Notes under the pieces: model-generated
Told to the model about the DNA's origin: nothing
The model's input: the letters and a program-made list of their open reading frames with translations, nothing else
Databases searched by the model: none
From: Ophiosphaerella korrae
Lineage: Eukaryota; Ascomycota; Dothideomycetes; Pleosporales; Phaeosphaeriaceae
DNA: 64,000 nucleotides
Assembly (NCBI GenBank): GCA_028456385.1
Contig: JALNQF010000209.1
Location: 1-64,000, forward strand
Direction of reading: 5' to 3'
Part shown: positions 38,280-49,285 of the stretch, piece after piece
Layout of the letters: every line of letters starts with the position of its first letter
Position numbering within the stretch: position 1 is the stretch's first letter
Translations under genes and position numbers: made by a program

Positions 38280-39023
38280 AGCCTTCAATCCAGGATGAAT
38301 CTAAAGCGTTACCCATTACATTGCGCAGCCAGTCTGCACCACATTTGATGACCTTCGATCCGGGAGCTACTTCGGATGTACCAATCGCACAGCGTCCGCA
38401 GCAGCGACAGTGATCATGTAATATAGATACCCCTTAGCGCTGGTGCAGGCTTTCAAAAATTCTATCATGTTTCTTAAATCTTGATTCATTTCGGTGTGAA
38501 CAGAGAGACACCTCCGATATGTTACATGCTTCACAGCTTGTGCCATAGGGAAAGAGACAATTGCCAGAATCCACACTCATCAATACTTCTAAGCTAAGCG
38601 CCCACTAATTTGGGCCGGACAATACATCCCGTACGTCTTATCGTATAATTAACACCAATTACTTGTTCGCCTAGAGGGTGGCTGATGAGCCTATGGCCGT
38701 GCCAGTGCAGCGTCCAAATACCAACGTGTCAATTAATAACAACCACTTTTGTTGCCTTGCGGCTATATTAGGGCCCGCTGTTGCTATTGATGTGGCATAA
38801 CAAGCATAATAGCACCCAAGTTAGTCACAGTAAGGCGTAGTAAAGGGATATTATAGAAAGAAACATGGCGGTAGATACAAGCGACAGAGACAGTAATTGA
38901 CAGCTGCTTCCTCAGGGATTCTTGAAGCTTCGATGCAGCCTATACATATGTGTATATCCACACACCCCTCTATAAAATAGAGATATAAAGAAATATAGTA
39001 GAGAAGAGAAAGCGACGTTGTTA
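38280..39023. other. Intergenic, no gene seen
   Basis: Normal composition. It holds the 3' flanks of two convergent genes. Short open frames here lack codon structure or similarity that I can recognise. A tRNA-like structure was looked for by eye and not found. Confidence 0.5.
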
Positions 39024-42000
39024 TCAGTACAAATGCCTGGAAGCACGTTGGGGGTCGACACTGCAGAACCATACTCTTCCAGACCCAACACCCATACTTA
39101 CCATAGTCCCGCACACAGACGAACATGACGGTCGATACTCTGATGGCACCCACAGAATGTTGTTGCCGGCATACGTAATCCATCTGCGGTCTGAGCTAAG
39201 GCCTATGCCTTGAAATTGGGGAGGTTTAGGTCCCGCAATATTTGTGATACTGGAAGCTCTTGAACCACAAATAGAAATTGTACCTATCTCAGAATAAAAA
39301 CAAGTGCCACTAAGGTCAAAAGATAGACTGTAAAGAACACCGCCGGTGTCGAGGGTTTGCAGGCATGCGCCGCCGCTTGTATCCCACATCTTGACCGTAC
39401 AGTCGTTGGACGCTGACGCTAGCCAGGTCGAGTCGTGCGAAAAGGCGACAGATGCAACAGAGCTGTTATGGCCCTCAAGCATCCCCAGGCATGCTCCGCT
39501 GCTTGCATCCCACATTTTGACCATATAGTCGTTGGACGCTGATGCTAAGGTCGAGTCGTGCGAAAAGGCGACAGACGTGACAAAGTCGCTATGGCCTTCG
39601 AGCGTCTGCAGGCATGCGCTGCTGCTTGCATTCCAGACCTTAACCGTCTTATCGGCAGACGCTGATGCTAACCAGGTCGAGTTGTGCGAGAACGCGATGA
39701 CGTGACACTACCACTATGGCCTTCGAGCATCTGCAAGCACGCACTCCAGCTGTTGCTCGTAGCTGGCTTAATACTGATTCCTTTTAGCTCTTCATGCTTA
39801 AGTAGCTTTCTTATCATGCTGCCTGCTGGACTGAATGACAACACAGACGCATATATCTGAAGAGGGTAGCTCTTGATTACCCCTTTATAGTACATAATAA
39901 ACCGCTGTGCGTCTTGGACACGCTTTCTAAGCTCGTCTGCATTCCGTACCTCCTACTTGCGTTAGTATATAGACATAGACTATGTACATCGCGCGGATAT
40001 ATTGTTCGTGTATGCCATACCTGCATTGGGGACCGTAGTTTCGCCATCGAGACTACACCTCCGGCCACGCTCTTGCACAGACTGAGCCCTTCTAGCCAGT
40101 AGAGATACTCCTTCTGTAAAAATGCATCAACGGCTGCGACTTGCGGATTACCATCACCGTTTGCCCAAAACTTGGGTTTCGAGTCTTGTAGATGGTCAAT
40201 CCAGTAGATGCATGGGTAGTGGGCCGTTGCTAGAGGATCTGGGTCGGGCGGTTGAACGTTATCGATAGCATACCCCAACGCTTCTAGGTTATATATGTCC
40301 CTTTACAATGTCCTAGATAGGATTGTGAGCGACCTCAAAAAGATCGCCTGATGAACAGCTTCGACCCCATCCGGAAAGAACTCATCGAATGCCTTATTTA
40401 AGAGAAAGTCTTGTGCGGATTGATGGATAAAGTAGATTATGTCTTCTCGTAATGTGAGAAACGAGCCGCACAGGCCGGCAATCTCCTGTACCTCCGTTTT
40501 GCTGGCTGTGTCTTCGAGCGGCTCAACAAGGGCCACCAGCTCCTCCAGCGTAATTAGACGATACACAAGTGCGATCAAAGCCAGCACTTGCTTACAAAGT
40601 TTAGCATCATCTGACACGCTAATTTGCTGTATCATCCGCTCGTATAGCGCCTCTAGCCCTGGCGGAAAGGAGTCCAGCTTCTTCAGGACATTCCGTTTTG
40701 CTGTCTTCTGAAGGTCGTGACACACTAACGCTACCCATAGGAAGGTATTGTCTGTGTTCGACATCAAACGCTTGAGCACTTCATCCTGAGTTTTCTTGTC
40801 ATACTTGTTCTGCCGCGCCAGCTGGCATGTCTTATAGCGGATGAAGACGCCAACAGCCGCCGACACAGACTCTGCGTTCAGCTGGAGGCTCAGCCTTACC
40901 TTGTGCCCTGCCTGCTCGAGCTCTGTTTCAATGCCTGGCCAGTTGCGGCTAGACACCATCCACTTAACGTGGGCAGATGCAGACGACTGCTTTACGACAA
41001 AGTCAAGCAGCTTTGGCAGATCCATAACACACTCATCTAGCGCATCGATAATTAGGTATGTCGTGCTTAGCCCTGTATCTAGTAGCACATCTACGAAGAT
41101 CTCTGTCAGAGCTACCCAGGCGTTTGCATCCTCGAACAAGAGTTTGCCTACGCGGTCGTACTTCTTGCGGATGTGCTTTACAAGCGACGGATGCTGATTT
41201 ATGAGCATGTACAATAGCCCTCGTAGCACAGCCGTGGCGCTGTTGATGCGCGAGTAGGTTGCTTGGTAGAAGAAGTACGCCAAGTGAGCAGTCTGGGGAA
41301 GTGAGTTATGTAGCTCGTCTATGATGCCGCAGAGCAGCATCATCTTTCCCTTACCAGGATCACCTTTCACCCATAGTAGTCGGCTGCGTTGGTCCTGTTG
41401 CCATTGCTGGAAAGTGACGTTGTCAAGAACCCAGCGATAAGAGTTAGCGAACAGTCCGCCTTTAGTCCGCTCGATGCGCTTCTTATCGTTACATGGATCT
41501 GTACTGTATGTATCGCGGATACATCTTTTTGAACTGTCGATCTCGTCCATAAGGCGCCTGAAGGCGCCCGCTGTACCTTCGCCATACACTGGCGTTAGCC
41601 CGACATCCAAGATGCCTTGCAGTGAGTACGCTCCATCTTCTTCCTTTTTTAATCACCCGACCTTCTTTCCATTGCAATCGTTCGTTAATGCTGAACTGTG
41701 ACAGAGTAGCTCCGTCGAGCGCTTCGAGTGAGATACCAGTAATTTTGTGGATTAATAACTTCAGTGATACCCTATCACTAAGTTTCTCCCGTTCTCTGGA
41801 GAAAAACTCGACTATGCTTGGGGCAAGAAGCTCTTGAAGCGTTTAGCCACGCGTGAACCATCGGCTTGACCTGAAAGCAACCTCCCAAGTAGACTCAGTA
41901 GCATTGACGTTCTTCCTTGTCGACACGTCTGCCAGATATACATAACATTTTGTTGGATTTTGGTACCAGCGAAACATGGATCGAATGGCGTAGGAGAGCT

Positions 42001-42259
42001 CAGCTTTGTCTGACTTATCGATGCAGCATGCGTAGACCCAGAAGTACTCTAGTCCATCTTGCTGTACTTGCTCTCTGCAGAAACGAATCTTCTCGTAGCC
42101 AGACTTAATCTTGCCATCGCCGTTCACGATGTCCGCAAAGGTCACCTCCTCGTTGTCTGCCCCCCAGGTATGTGAAAGTATTGCATAAGGAAGTATCGCA
42201 CCGTCTTCGAAGCTGGTAATATTGAGCTGTCCATCTTTGCCGTAGTTCAAAAGACGCAT
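39024..42259 (-). pseudogene. Broken HET-NACHT-WD40 (HNWD/STAND) gene
   Basis: The order is HET domain (41846-42259; AILSHTWG and WVYACCIDK motifs), NACHT NTPase (about 40,450-41,500; LLWVKGDPGKGK Walker A, LIIDALDEC Walker B), a helical region, an intron (39953-40020, donor GTATGG, branch ACTAAC), three to four WD40 repeats (about 39,330-39,735) and the usual C-terminal tail (ending 39024). Family members such as HET-E and HET-D are allorecognition receptors that trigger cell death when the WD40 sensor binds a non-self ligand. Four lesions break this copy: TAA at 41843-41845 where Trp of WTLQELLAP is expected; one extra A in the run at 41645-41650 between HET and NACHT; TAA at 40303-40305 where Gln is likely; and a 1-bp loss near 39,697 in the first WD40 repeat. 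The Walker A Thr is Met. The nonsense and Thr-to-Met changes are C-to-T/G-to-A, as RIP would make. Confidence 0.85.
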
Positions 42260-42834
42260 CGATTTGCGTGGAGCTACAAGAGGCTCAACGCGGCAGTCTA
42301 ATAGGATGAGGGCGTGACAGGTAGCTTTCTGTTACTTCTAGGCATCAACATACAGAAAGAAATGCGGATAGCTATACAGTACCAGGTATCAATAGTGAAC
42401 TGTGAGCCGGGTTCTTGACTTAGTGATAGAGTCACATTAGGCCCCAGCGGGGTAGGTGTGGCTCTATGCTCTCGTGGCATACTAACCGCAAGGCTAAGTG
42501 GCTGCTGAAGGTTACATGGATCGAGAATGTGGGTGGGCGCGCTCTTGCTTAGCTCGTACGTGTAGTACTGAGGCACTGCATACTATGTAGACTTTTCAAC
42601 AAGCAAACAAAGCAAAAATGACTCCGATACTTGCTTGCTTGCGAGTCTGATGATCAATTACTTGCTTGTACTTGCACTTGTGTACGATTACTTGCAAATA
42701 ATCAAGTACTTGAGTATAATTACTATATTTAGAGCTACTACTTATCTCATATATCAGACGCTTCGGCAAGTTGTAGCAGCTAGCGCGGCGCTAAAATTCT
42801 AGGCCAATAGAATCTTTTGCAAGGCTTTTTTTTA
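42260..42834. other. Upstream region of the HNWD pseudogene, with acttgc-rich stretch
   Basis: No convincing gene. At about 42,620-42,720 the words acttgc and tacttg recur many times, ending in a small palindromic caagtacttgag. This may be a transposon end or promoter repeat; it is too short to classify. Confidence 0.3.
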
Positions 42835-43216
42835 GGACTATTGACCTAGTCGAACAGCAGGCTTTAACCTTATTGTAAATTTTAAAAAGAACCCAATTCT
42901 GATCCCGAAGGAGGGCTCGTTCGGCGAAGGGCGTTTTTGCAGCACTTGCGAGCGTCTACACGTGCTTCCGTAAACGCTATTTGCTTGTCGCATCAAGCGC
43001 ATCAACCTCCTACTTGATGTAATCATGCAACGAAGTGAGAGCCTCCACTGTTAATGGAGTTACAAGTGTTCGCAATATCCCATCTTGTGAGCAGGGGGTT
43101 ATGCCGATCTTGCTGCTTGAGTTTACCGAGAGACCGAACTCGCACAAAACAGATCGCCGAAAAAAGTAAGCAAGTGGCGTCTTAGGTATAAATATGTATT
43201 TAGATGTCATTGCCAA
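42835..43216 (-). pseudogene. Degenerate C-terminal tail of a pogo/Fot1-like transposase
   Basis: Read on the minus strand from 43216, a frame crossed by three TAG stops (in LHDYIK-TAG-EVDALD, SK-TAG-R and HV-TAG-TL) runs into TPFAERALLRDQN, WVLFKIYNKVK and STRSIVL. That combination resembles the conserved region after the DDE domain in fungal pogo-family transposases. Only this tail is present; the catalytic part is not visible upstream. It is a non-functional relic and the assignment rests on recalled family patterns. Confidence 0.5.
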
Positions 43217-44153
43217 GGTCCAGCTGATAACAAGATTAGAATAGCATTAGTGCAAAATTGTCGTGTTTGTCCGTCCGGCTGGCTACAATGCAGACGAATC
43301 AGCTTTCAGCCTCATGTTCAATGGATCTAAGCCTACTTAGAATTCAGCTCCATCTCACCTTTCTTAAACCTAGATGACGGAGATCTTACAGAACCCGTCA
43401 TTCAGCTATGTGGAGGCTTGCAGTTCGGGGTCGCTCCTGTACCATAAACTCACAATGATTTTTACGCCGCCCTAGTACGAAAGAGTTCGTTGTCTTCGCA
43501 TCGAAGGCTCGCGCTCATATTGGTGAGGCCTTTCTTAGTGTCTTAGGATTACACCGAAGGCTTTTGGCTGTCACGAGCCAATAAAAGTGTAAAAAGCGGT
43601 AGATGTCTAATAGAAGAAGAGTCTAGTACTCATCTTGGCCTACTTGGGTCCTAACCTCTTCAAGGTTCGTACTACCAAGAATATCCTCTGTTGCGCTTAT
43701 CTTAAGACATTACTGGCCAATCCTGCACAAGGTAGTTTACGCAATTGGCGCTGCAGGTGTAATCCTTACTAAGTGCATGGCTTTTCGCTTAACACCTAAA
43801 AATAATCTCACGGTATTCTCCTCTGCACAACTACAGCTAAATGGTACAATTAGCGAGTAGCCATCGAGCCACGAAGGATCCGAGACTCTCGATGGAGTAA
43901 TTATCGATGAGGCCGACAACGTAATCAGCCTTTTGACTAACTCAATCGATACCCGAGGACCAAACATGCACATCAAAATGTGTACCCCGCGGGAAGATAA
44001 AGTCGGCAGCAAAGACACTGACTTGCACATTGTCACATCAAGAGAGTCTAGTTTTAAGACAGGGTTGATATAGCAGAAAGTTAAAAATTACTGCGCAATA
44101 CACTCTTTTCACTTGGTACCAAGGACGCTATACTAATCTCAAACGGCTTCGCC
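43217..44153 (+). other. Intergenic with a possible decayed coding segment
   Basis: A plus-strand frame over about 43,656-44,078 reads through one TAG (43858-43860), with an amino-acid make-up that looks coding (for example GVIIDEADNVISLL and IDTRGPNMHIKM). I do not recognise the family. The opposite strand is also open over 43737-44036, so the evidence is weak. The rest of the interval shows nothing. Confidence 0.25.
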
Positions 44154-45300
44154 ATGGATATCGATTACACCAATTGCGACTCATTTATCCCATTCTCGCA
44201 ATATGACTGGACATTCGCAAGAAAAGGGTGGCTCCAATGGAAGTCAGTCAACCCGCTCGACACCCCTACCTTACCAAATACTAACTCAATATAGTCCCAC
44301 AGCATTCTGTCTCATCGCCTCCTTCTGCGCGGTAGCATATTGGATGAGCCTCGAACTCCTCGTCCTAGTCTACGTAACATTCAAGCGCCGCACTGGTCTC
44401 TACTTCTGGTCCATAATCATCACCACTCTCGGCATAATCCTCCAAACAACGGGCTACCTCATCAAAGAATTCGCACGCTCCAGCCCCCCAATCCTCACAA
44501 CCATCATCTGCAAAATCGGCTGGGTCAGCAACGTCACGGGCTTCAGCATTGTGCTATGGTCGCGCCTCCACCTCGTCGTCACCGACCCACGCATCCTCCG
44601 CAGCGCGCTAATCATGATCCTCGCCAACGCCCTGCTCATGCACGTGCCTATCATCGTTTTCGAATTCGGGCTCATAAGCGCCTCCCACGCGTCCTACCTG
44701 CGCCCCATGGAAATCATGGAGCGCGTGCAACAAACCGTCTTCACGCTGCAAGAAGGCGTTATCAGCACGCTGTACATATTCTATACGGCGCGCTTCCTGA
44801 ACGCGGGGTACGCGACGCATACGCGGACGGTGGTGCGGCTTTTGGTTCTCGTGCAGGTCGGCGTTGTAGCGCTGGATGCGGGGCTCACGGCATTCGATTA
44901 CAAGAATATGTTTACGCTCAAGTGCACGCTGCACCCGTTTGTGTATGCGCTTAAGCTGAAGATGGAGTTTATTGTACTAAACCAACTCCTCGCTCTGGTC
45001 AAGAATGGCTTGGAGAAACCGGCGCTGGGGGCGGGCTTATTTACAGATTCGGATCAGTCGAGTCTCGGGGCGAAGGGCGTGAGTCCCAATCCGTTGCCAG
45101 GCGGTGTGCCGGTGGCGGAAGCGAAAGGTGCGAGTACATTTGTTACGATGGGGCCCGTGGCGGACTTGTCAAATGAGGAGCATGATTTAAGGGATGTGAT
45201 TGGGCAGCCGGATGGGGGTGAGGTTAAGAGGACGAAGACGGCGATGTCGGATCTTGAGAAGCAGTATCTTGGGCGGTATTCTGCTGCGGAGAGAGAATAG
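44154..45300 (+). CDS. DUF7703-like multi-pass membrane protein
   Basis: Preferred model: exon 1 44154-44242, intron 44243-44294 (GTCAGT donor, ATACTAAC branch site, AATATAG acceptor), exon 2 44295-45300, giving 364 residues. The start has a strong context (gccATGG) and the splice keeps frame. An unspliced alternative begins at 44203 (365 residues) and differs only in the N-terminus. About seven hydrophobic segments follow, with motifs typical of fungal DUF7703 proteins: LELLVLVYVTFKRRTGLYFWS, GWVSNVTGFSIVLWSRLHLV and LQEGVISTLYIFYT. The cytosolic tail of about 110 residues is polar and ends in DLEKQYLGRYS. The function of the family is unknown; a receptor-like or sensor role at the plasma membrane has been suggested for related fungal 7-TM proteins. 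Confidence 0.82.
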
Positions 45301-45976
45301 GGATGGGGTTCTATGATTTATGCCTTATGACTATGTTAATTTGCTCTTAGAATTTTGTCGTATGAAGACCCTGAATCATTTGTTCCGTAGGTTTCTATCG
45401 TGGAGTAATAAATGAGCAAGAGTGGAATTAATCTCAAAACCAATGAAGAAGGTAGGAGAAGTAATTGAAGGGGATAATCGAATCTTCGTCAGCATTGCGA
45501 AGAAAGTTGAGTATCGGATCTACTACGTTGTATCGAGTACGTATAGGTCGAGTTGCTTGTAGCCAACGTGTACAATTACCGTTTCCCTATTCTAGCAGTT
45601 GATATAGCAAACCTACTAGAGTCATAGTGGGTACGCTAATTCAACTGTAAAGCTGAGTAAGATGCGTCACCCAACAAGGCTATTGAAATATTTGTCCTTG
45701 AATCAAGGATTTAATCACGATAAACACTGCTTTCAGTCTCGCCTTGCTCTTAGCCAAAGGTTAGGCACGTGGGCGTGCTTTCTAAGTTCCCATATGCTGG
45801 CAAACTGCGTCAAGTAAACTGTTCGCATGTCAGCACTGCAATGGGCTTTGTTGAAGCTAAAGATATTTTGATAATACCGAGAAAGTACTATATATTATTT
45901 ACCCTCCCAGAATGATGGGTTTTAGGCTGCTGCACCACACTGTCTAGCATCCAAACATACGTCAACGAACGACAAA
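45301..45976. other. Intergenic, promoter of the beta-propeller gene
   Basis: No gene recognised. An AT-rich tract (ttttgataatacc... tatatattattta, about 45,867-45,900) lies about 80-110 bp before the next start codon and could include its core promoter. Confidence 0.35.
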
Positions 45977-47056
45977 ATGACCACCGGGATAATACCTTTT
46001 TTGCTACTACTCCTGTCAATTGGCCTTTGTGCGCCTTTGACTGAATATACCAAGCCAAAACCCAACGTCAAACCCCCTCTACCCGCAAGAACCGTAGCCC
46101 AGCTCGATACTTCACTTACCTGGTTGGAGAATATTGCTGTCCGCGCAAACGGAGAACTCCTCGGCACCCAATTGGCACCCGCTCCAGTGCTGTACACGAT
46201 CAAGAACCCCACGTCACGGAAGGCAACCCTGGAGCCAATATACCAATGGCACGAACCAAACGTCACCATTCTTCTTGGTATAATAGAAACCTTTCCTGAT
46301 ACGTTCAACATCATTGCCGGCAACGCAACAGCCAATGCGACGGGCTACGCTGGTACTTATTCCGTTTGGGAAGCCAAGTTCCCCTCGCCTAAGTCTTCCA
46401 AACCAGTAGTTCGTAAAGTCGCCAGCATCCTCGAAGCTATGTTTCTTAACGACATCATACCGCTGCCTAAAACTCCTGAGATCGTTTTGATTCCAGATTC
46501 TCAATTTGGACTGCTCTTCCGTCTCGATACTCGCACGGGGGAGAGCGAAATCATTGCTGATAGACCAGAGTTCAAGCCCTATCCAGAGCGGCAGAACAAG
46601 ACCGTGGGATTTGGCATCAATGGCGTGCGTATCCGAGGAGGGTATTTGTACTTCAGTAACTCTAATCTCGTCACTATCTTTCGCATTCCTATCACACCGG
46701 ATGGCTACGTTGCTCAGAAGGGTAAAGCACTAGTTGAAGTGTATGCTGATCTTAGCGTCGCTACTATTTTTGTGGACGATTTCGTCTTCTCTGATGATGG
46801 CACTTTGTGGGCTGTGTCAAATGATGGCAATACCATTGTGGCCGTGTCGCCGGATGGTATGGGGATTCAGGCAGTCGCAGGCGCAATTAATCAGTTGACG
46901 GTTGCTGGTGGCACAGCCGGAGCATTTGGGAGAACAAAGGATGATAGAGATGTGTTTTATGTTAGCACAGCTGGTGGGCTGGATTTTCCTGTAAATGGGA
47001 CTGTGACGGAACCTGGAAAGGTGGTGGCCATTGATACGGGCGGATATTCATGCTAA
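45977..47056 (+). CDS. Secreted six-bladed beta-propeller (SMP-30/gluconolactonase-like)
   Basis: A single-exon protein of 359 residues. A signal peptide is clear (charge-poor start, FLLLLLSIGLCA core, cleavage near residue 19). The mature part has several Asn-X-Thr glycosylation sequons (NVT, NAT twice, NKT, NGT). Blade-like motifs are WLENIAVRANGELLGT near the start, GFGINGVRIRGGYLYFSNS mid-protein, VDDFVFSDDGTLWAVSN and the closing PGKVVAIDTGG. This layout matches fungal extracellular SMP-30/LRE-like propeller proteins. Related proteins include lactonases and strictosidine-synthase-like enzymes, but the substrate cannot be predicted and the metal ligands are not certain. It is downstream of, and in the same direction as, the DUF7703 gene. 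Confidence 0.83.
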   Translation: MTTGIIPFLLLLLSIGLCAPLTEYTKPKPNVKPPLPARTVAQLDTSLTWLENIAVRANGELLGTQLAPAPVLYTIKNPTSRKATLEPIYQWHEPNVTILLGIIETFPDTFNIIAGNATANATGYAGTYSVWEAKFPSPKSSKPVVRKVASILEAMFLNDIIPLPKTPEIVLIPDSQFGLLFRLDTRTGESEIIADRPEFKPYPERQNKTVGFGINGVRIRGGYLYFSNSNLVTIFRIPITPDGYVAQKGKALVEVYADLSVATIFVDDFVFSDDGTLWAVSNDGNTIVAVSPDGMGIQAVAGAINQLTVAGGTAGAFGRTKDDRDVFYVSTAGGLDFPVNGTVTEPGKVVAIDTGGYSC

Positions 47057-47513
47057 GAGCGAGTTGTATTTGGGGAGCAACAACAATAACATGAATGCAT
47101 GATGATGCGGCGTTGGTATCGATGCCAAAGTTGAATATGAAGCCAAGTTTTGACAGCTATCCAAGCAGAGCTTCATCGTGGTTCGGTGTCTGAATGCGGC
47201 AACCGTATTCCGGAAATAGCACCGTGCACGAGCCAGTGATGACGACATGGCCGGAAGCTTCCTCATGTTTTACACGATGAGCCAATGAGATGACAAGCCT
47301 GGACCGTGGTTCCTGATCCACCACTCCTCCCGTTCTTCCATCTTCACACATCTCTTCTTTACGCGCACATCATCTCAAAGCTTTCAATCATCGTTTAAAA
47401 ACTCCTCCGCATCCATTGGAACCAAAGTTTCGCATTTCGCAACGCGACAGCTCACCTATAAAGCCTCACGTCATCTTACCTTCGTCGCGACAATTCAGCA
47501 GAAATCGCGCGTT
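47057..47513 (+). promoter_or_regulatory. Intergenic and promoter of the TUDOR gene
   Basis: A TATA-like element, tataaa, lies at 47457-47462, about 50 bp before the start codon and followed by a CRE-like cacgtcat (47466-47473). Pyrimidine-rich tracts fill the remainder. Short frames on both strands here have no support. Confidence 0.4.
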
Positions 47514-48473
47514 ATGACCGATTCCGAGATCCAGCAGGGGGACAAAGGTATTTGATCTGTTTTTCCTTGAATTGTTTCACCTCCAGCATGCTTGATGTGC
47601 CGAAAGGCTCATATGCGCTACTATGCGCGGATGGCGCATCTTTGCGCCATGCTGGGCGCGACGTCTCTGTTATCCAGCGCATTATAGTATACATCGCTAA
47701 TGCTTTTCACGCCTCTAGTTTCGTGGAACTGGGGCAGCGGCCAACCTAGCGGTCAGGTTGCCGAGGTCAAAGAGCAAGGCGAAATCGCCATCGAGTCGAA
47801 GCGCGGTAACACTATTAAGAAGAACGCCTCGCCGGATAACCCGGCTGTGCATATCGAGCGACCTGGAAGCGATGTCGTCAAGCGCGCCAGCGAGCTCCGG
47901 ATTGACGAAAAGGCCGAGGGCACCAATGGTCACCAGTCCAATGGTGATACTAAGAATGACGACAAGCCTGCTGATACTAAGAACGAAGAAAAGAAGGCCG
48001 GGCCGGATAAAAAAGATGAAGAGATGAAGGACACGTCCTCTACCGAGGAGAAGAAGGACGCCGAGCAAAATGGCGAAGCAAAGGCCAATGGTGAGTCAAA
48101 GGCCAACGGCGAAGACGATGCGAAAGACGAGTCCAATCAAGACACAAAGGACGAAGCTAAGCCTACCGATAAGTCCGACTCGTCCGAAGCCAGCGAAGAA
48201 AAAGATGATGACTCCAAGACTGGCTCGAAACGCAAAGTTGATGCACCCTCTGGAGAGTATGCTAATGATGCCGAAGACGCAAAGGACAAGCCTGCCACCA
48301 AGAAGGCGAAGACAGATGACGGCAAAGATGAGCCCGAACTCAAAGCTAGGAAGCCTGGCCGCCCCAAGTCGAGCGAAACAAAGGAGAAGAAGGAGCCGGC
48401 CAAGAAGAAAGAGCCCAAGAAGGCTGCGACTGCCGACGGTCAGCCTAGGCGAAGCGGACGCAACAAGGCTTAG
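47514..48473 (+). CDS. Hva1-type TUDOR domain protein with AT-hook-like tail
   Basis: Two exons, 47514-47547 and 47719-48473, with a 171-bp intron that is long for this region; the product is 262 residues. The joint restores the domain start (DK, then VSWNWGSGQPSGQVAEV). Residues about 10-70 match the Hypervirulence-associated TUDOR family (AIESKRGNTIKKNA, NPAVHIERPGSDVVKRASEL). A very acidic, Lys/Glu/Asp-rich disordered stretch with NGEAKANGE-type repeats follows, then a bipartite nuclear-import-like patch and an AT-hook-like ARKPGRPKS, ending RRSGRNKA. A nuclear chromatin-associated role is likely. Expression could be tuned by the long 5' intron, though this is only inference. Confidence 0.88.
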
Positions 48474-49285
48474 ATGCGCTGCTTAGCACAAAGCGTGACC
48501 TTGCCGTCGACATTCTGCACGATGGCTAAATGATGACTTGATGGAGTGGCGTTAGTGATGGAAACCTACATGGCTGGGAACTGGATACTGGATGGATACA
48601 CATGGGATATGACTGGATGATGGATACAGGTATGGGGTCGGTTTCTGGTATATCGCTGGCGCACAATAGGTTGATCCACGTCCGCTGTTCTTTAGTGGCC
48701 TTGCTCCCTCGTCTGTATATTATGGCTCCTTTTGTCGCCTTGGCTTTGCATGGGCCAGACTATGGGAAAAGCTTCGATTAGTGCTTCAACGTATTGCTAT
48801 TGATTAGAAACATATGCTTGACCCTGTGAGTGTTTACGCAGTAATGATGCACATTAGTATAAAGTCTCGAAGCAAGGCATCGAGAATGAGTATGATTAGA
48901 CCAGAAGACTGAAGGAACGTCGTTTCACTCGATGCGATGTCAATACGGTAAAGTAGAGTAAAAGTGGAATATCACTGGTGGCTCTGGTAGGGGGTGAGGG
49001 GGCTGGGTGAACTTTTGCGCTCTTTCCAATTGGGGCTGTGCCGCTTGGCGGGGCAAGGACGGACCAGCCTTGCCCATCAATCCAACTCACTACTTCTTCA
49101 TCTTCGGTTTCCCTCACCTTTCTACCTTTTTATGATGGGGATCTTTATTGATGTGAAGGGCCTCACGGGACGAATAGAGCAAGTTCTTGTATATTGTGAA
49201 CAGTCTTCTAAAGACCCACTTCAGATAATCGAACCCCCCTGTCTTAGTTAATAACATTGAACGCACGCGTCCCAATACCAAAATC
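48474..49285. other. Intergenic, no gene seen
   Basis: Contains a short stretch rich in ctggat and ggatac words (about 48,575-48,635) and a pyrimidine-rich segment. No supported coding sequence. Confidence 0.45.

Noticed and set aside
39953..40020. Apparent fifth frameshift in the HNWD pseudogene
   Set aside because: Explained by an ordinary 68-bp intron with GTATGG donor and ACTAAC branch site, phase 0, placed between the helical region and the segment preceding the WD40 repeats.
44340..44954. 204-codon frame overlapping the DUF7703-like gene
   Set aside because: Shadow frame rich in His/Pro/Arg; the other frame has clear transmembrane segments and family motifs.
47715..48068. Antisense hydrophobic frame over the TUDOR gene
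   Set aside because: Complement of Lys/Glu-rich codons gives Leu/Phe-rich nonsense; no support.
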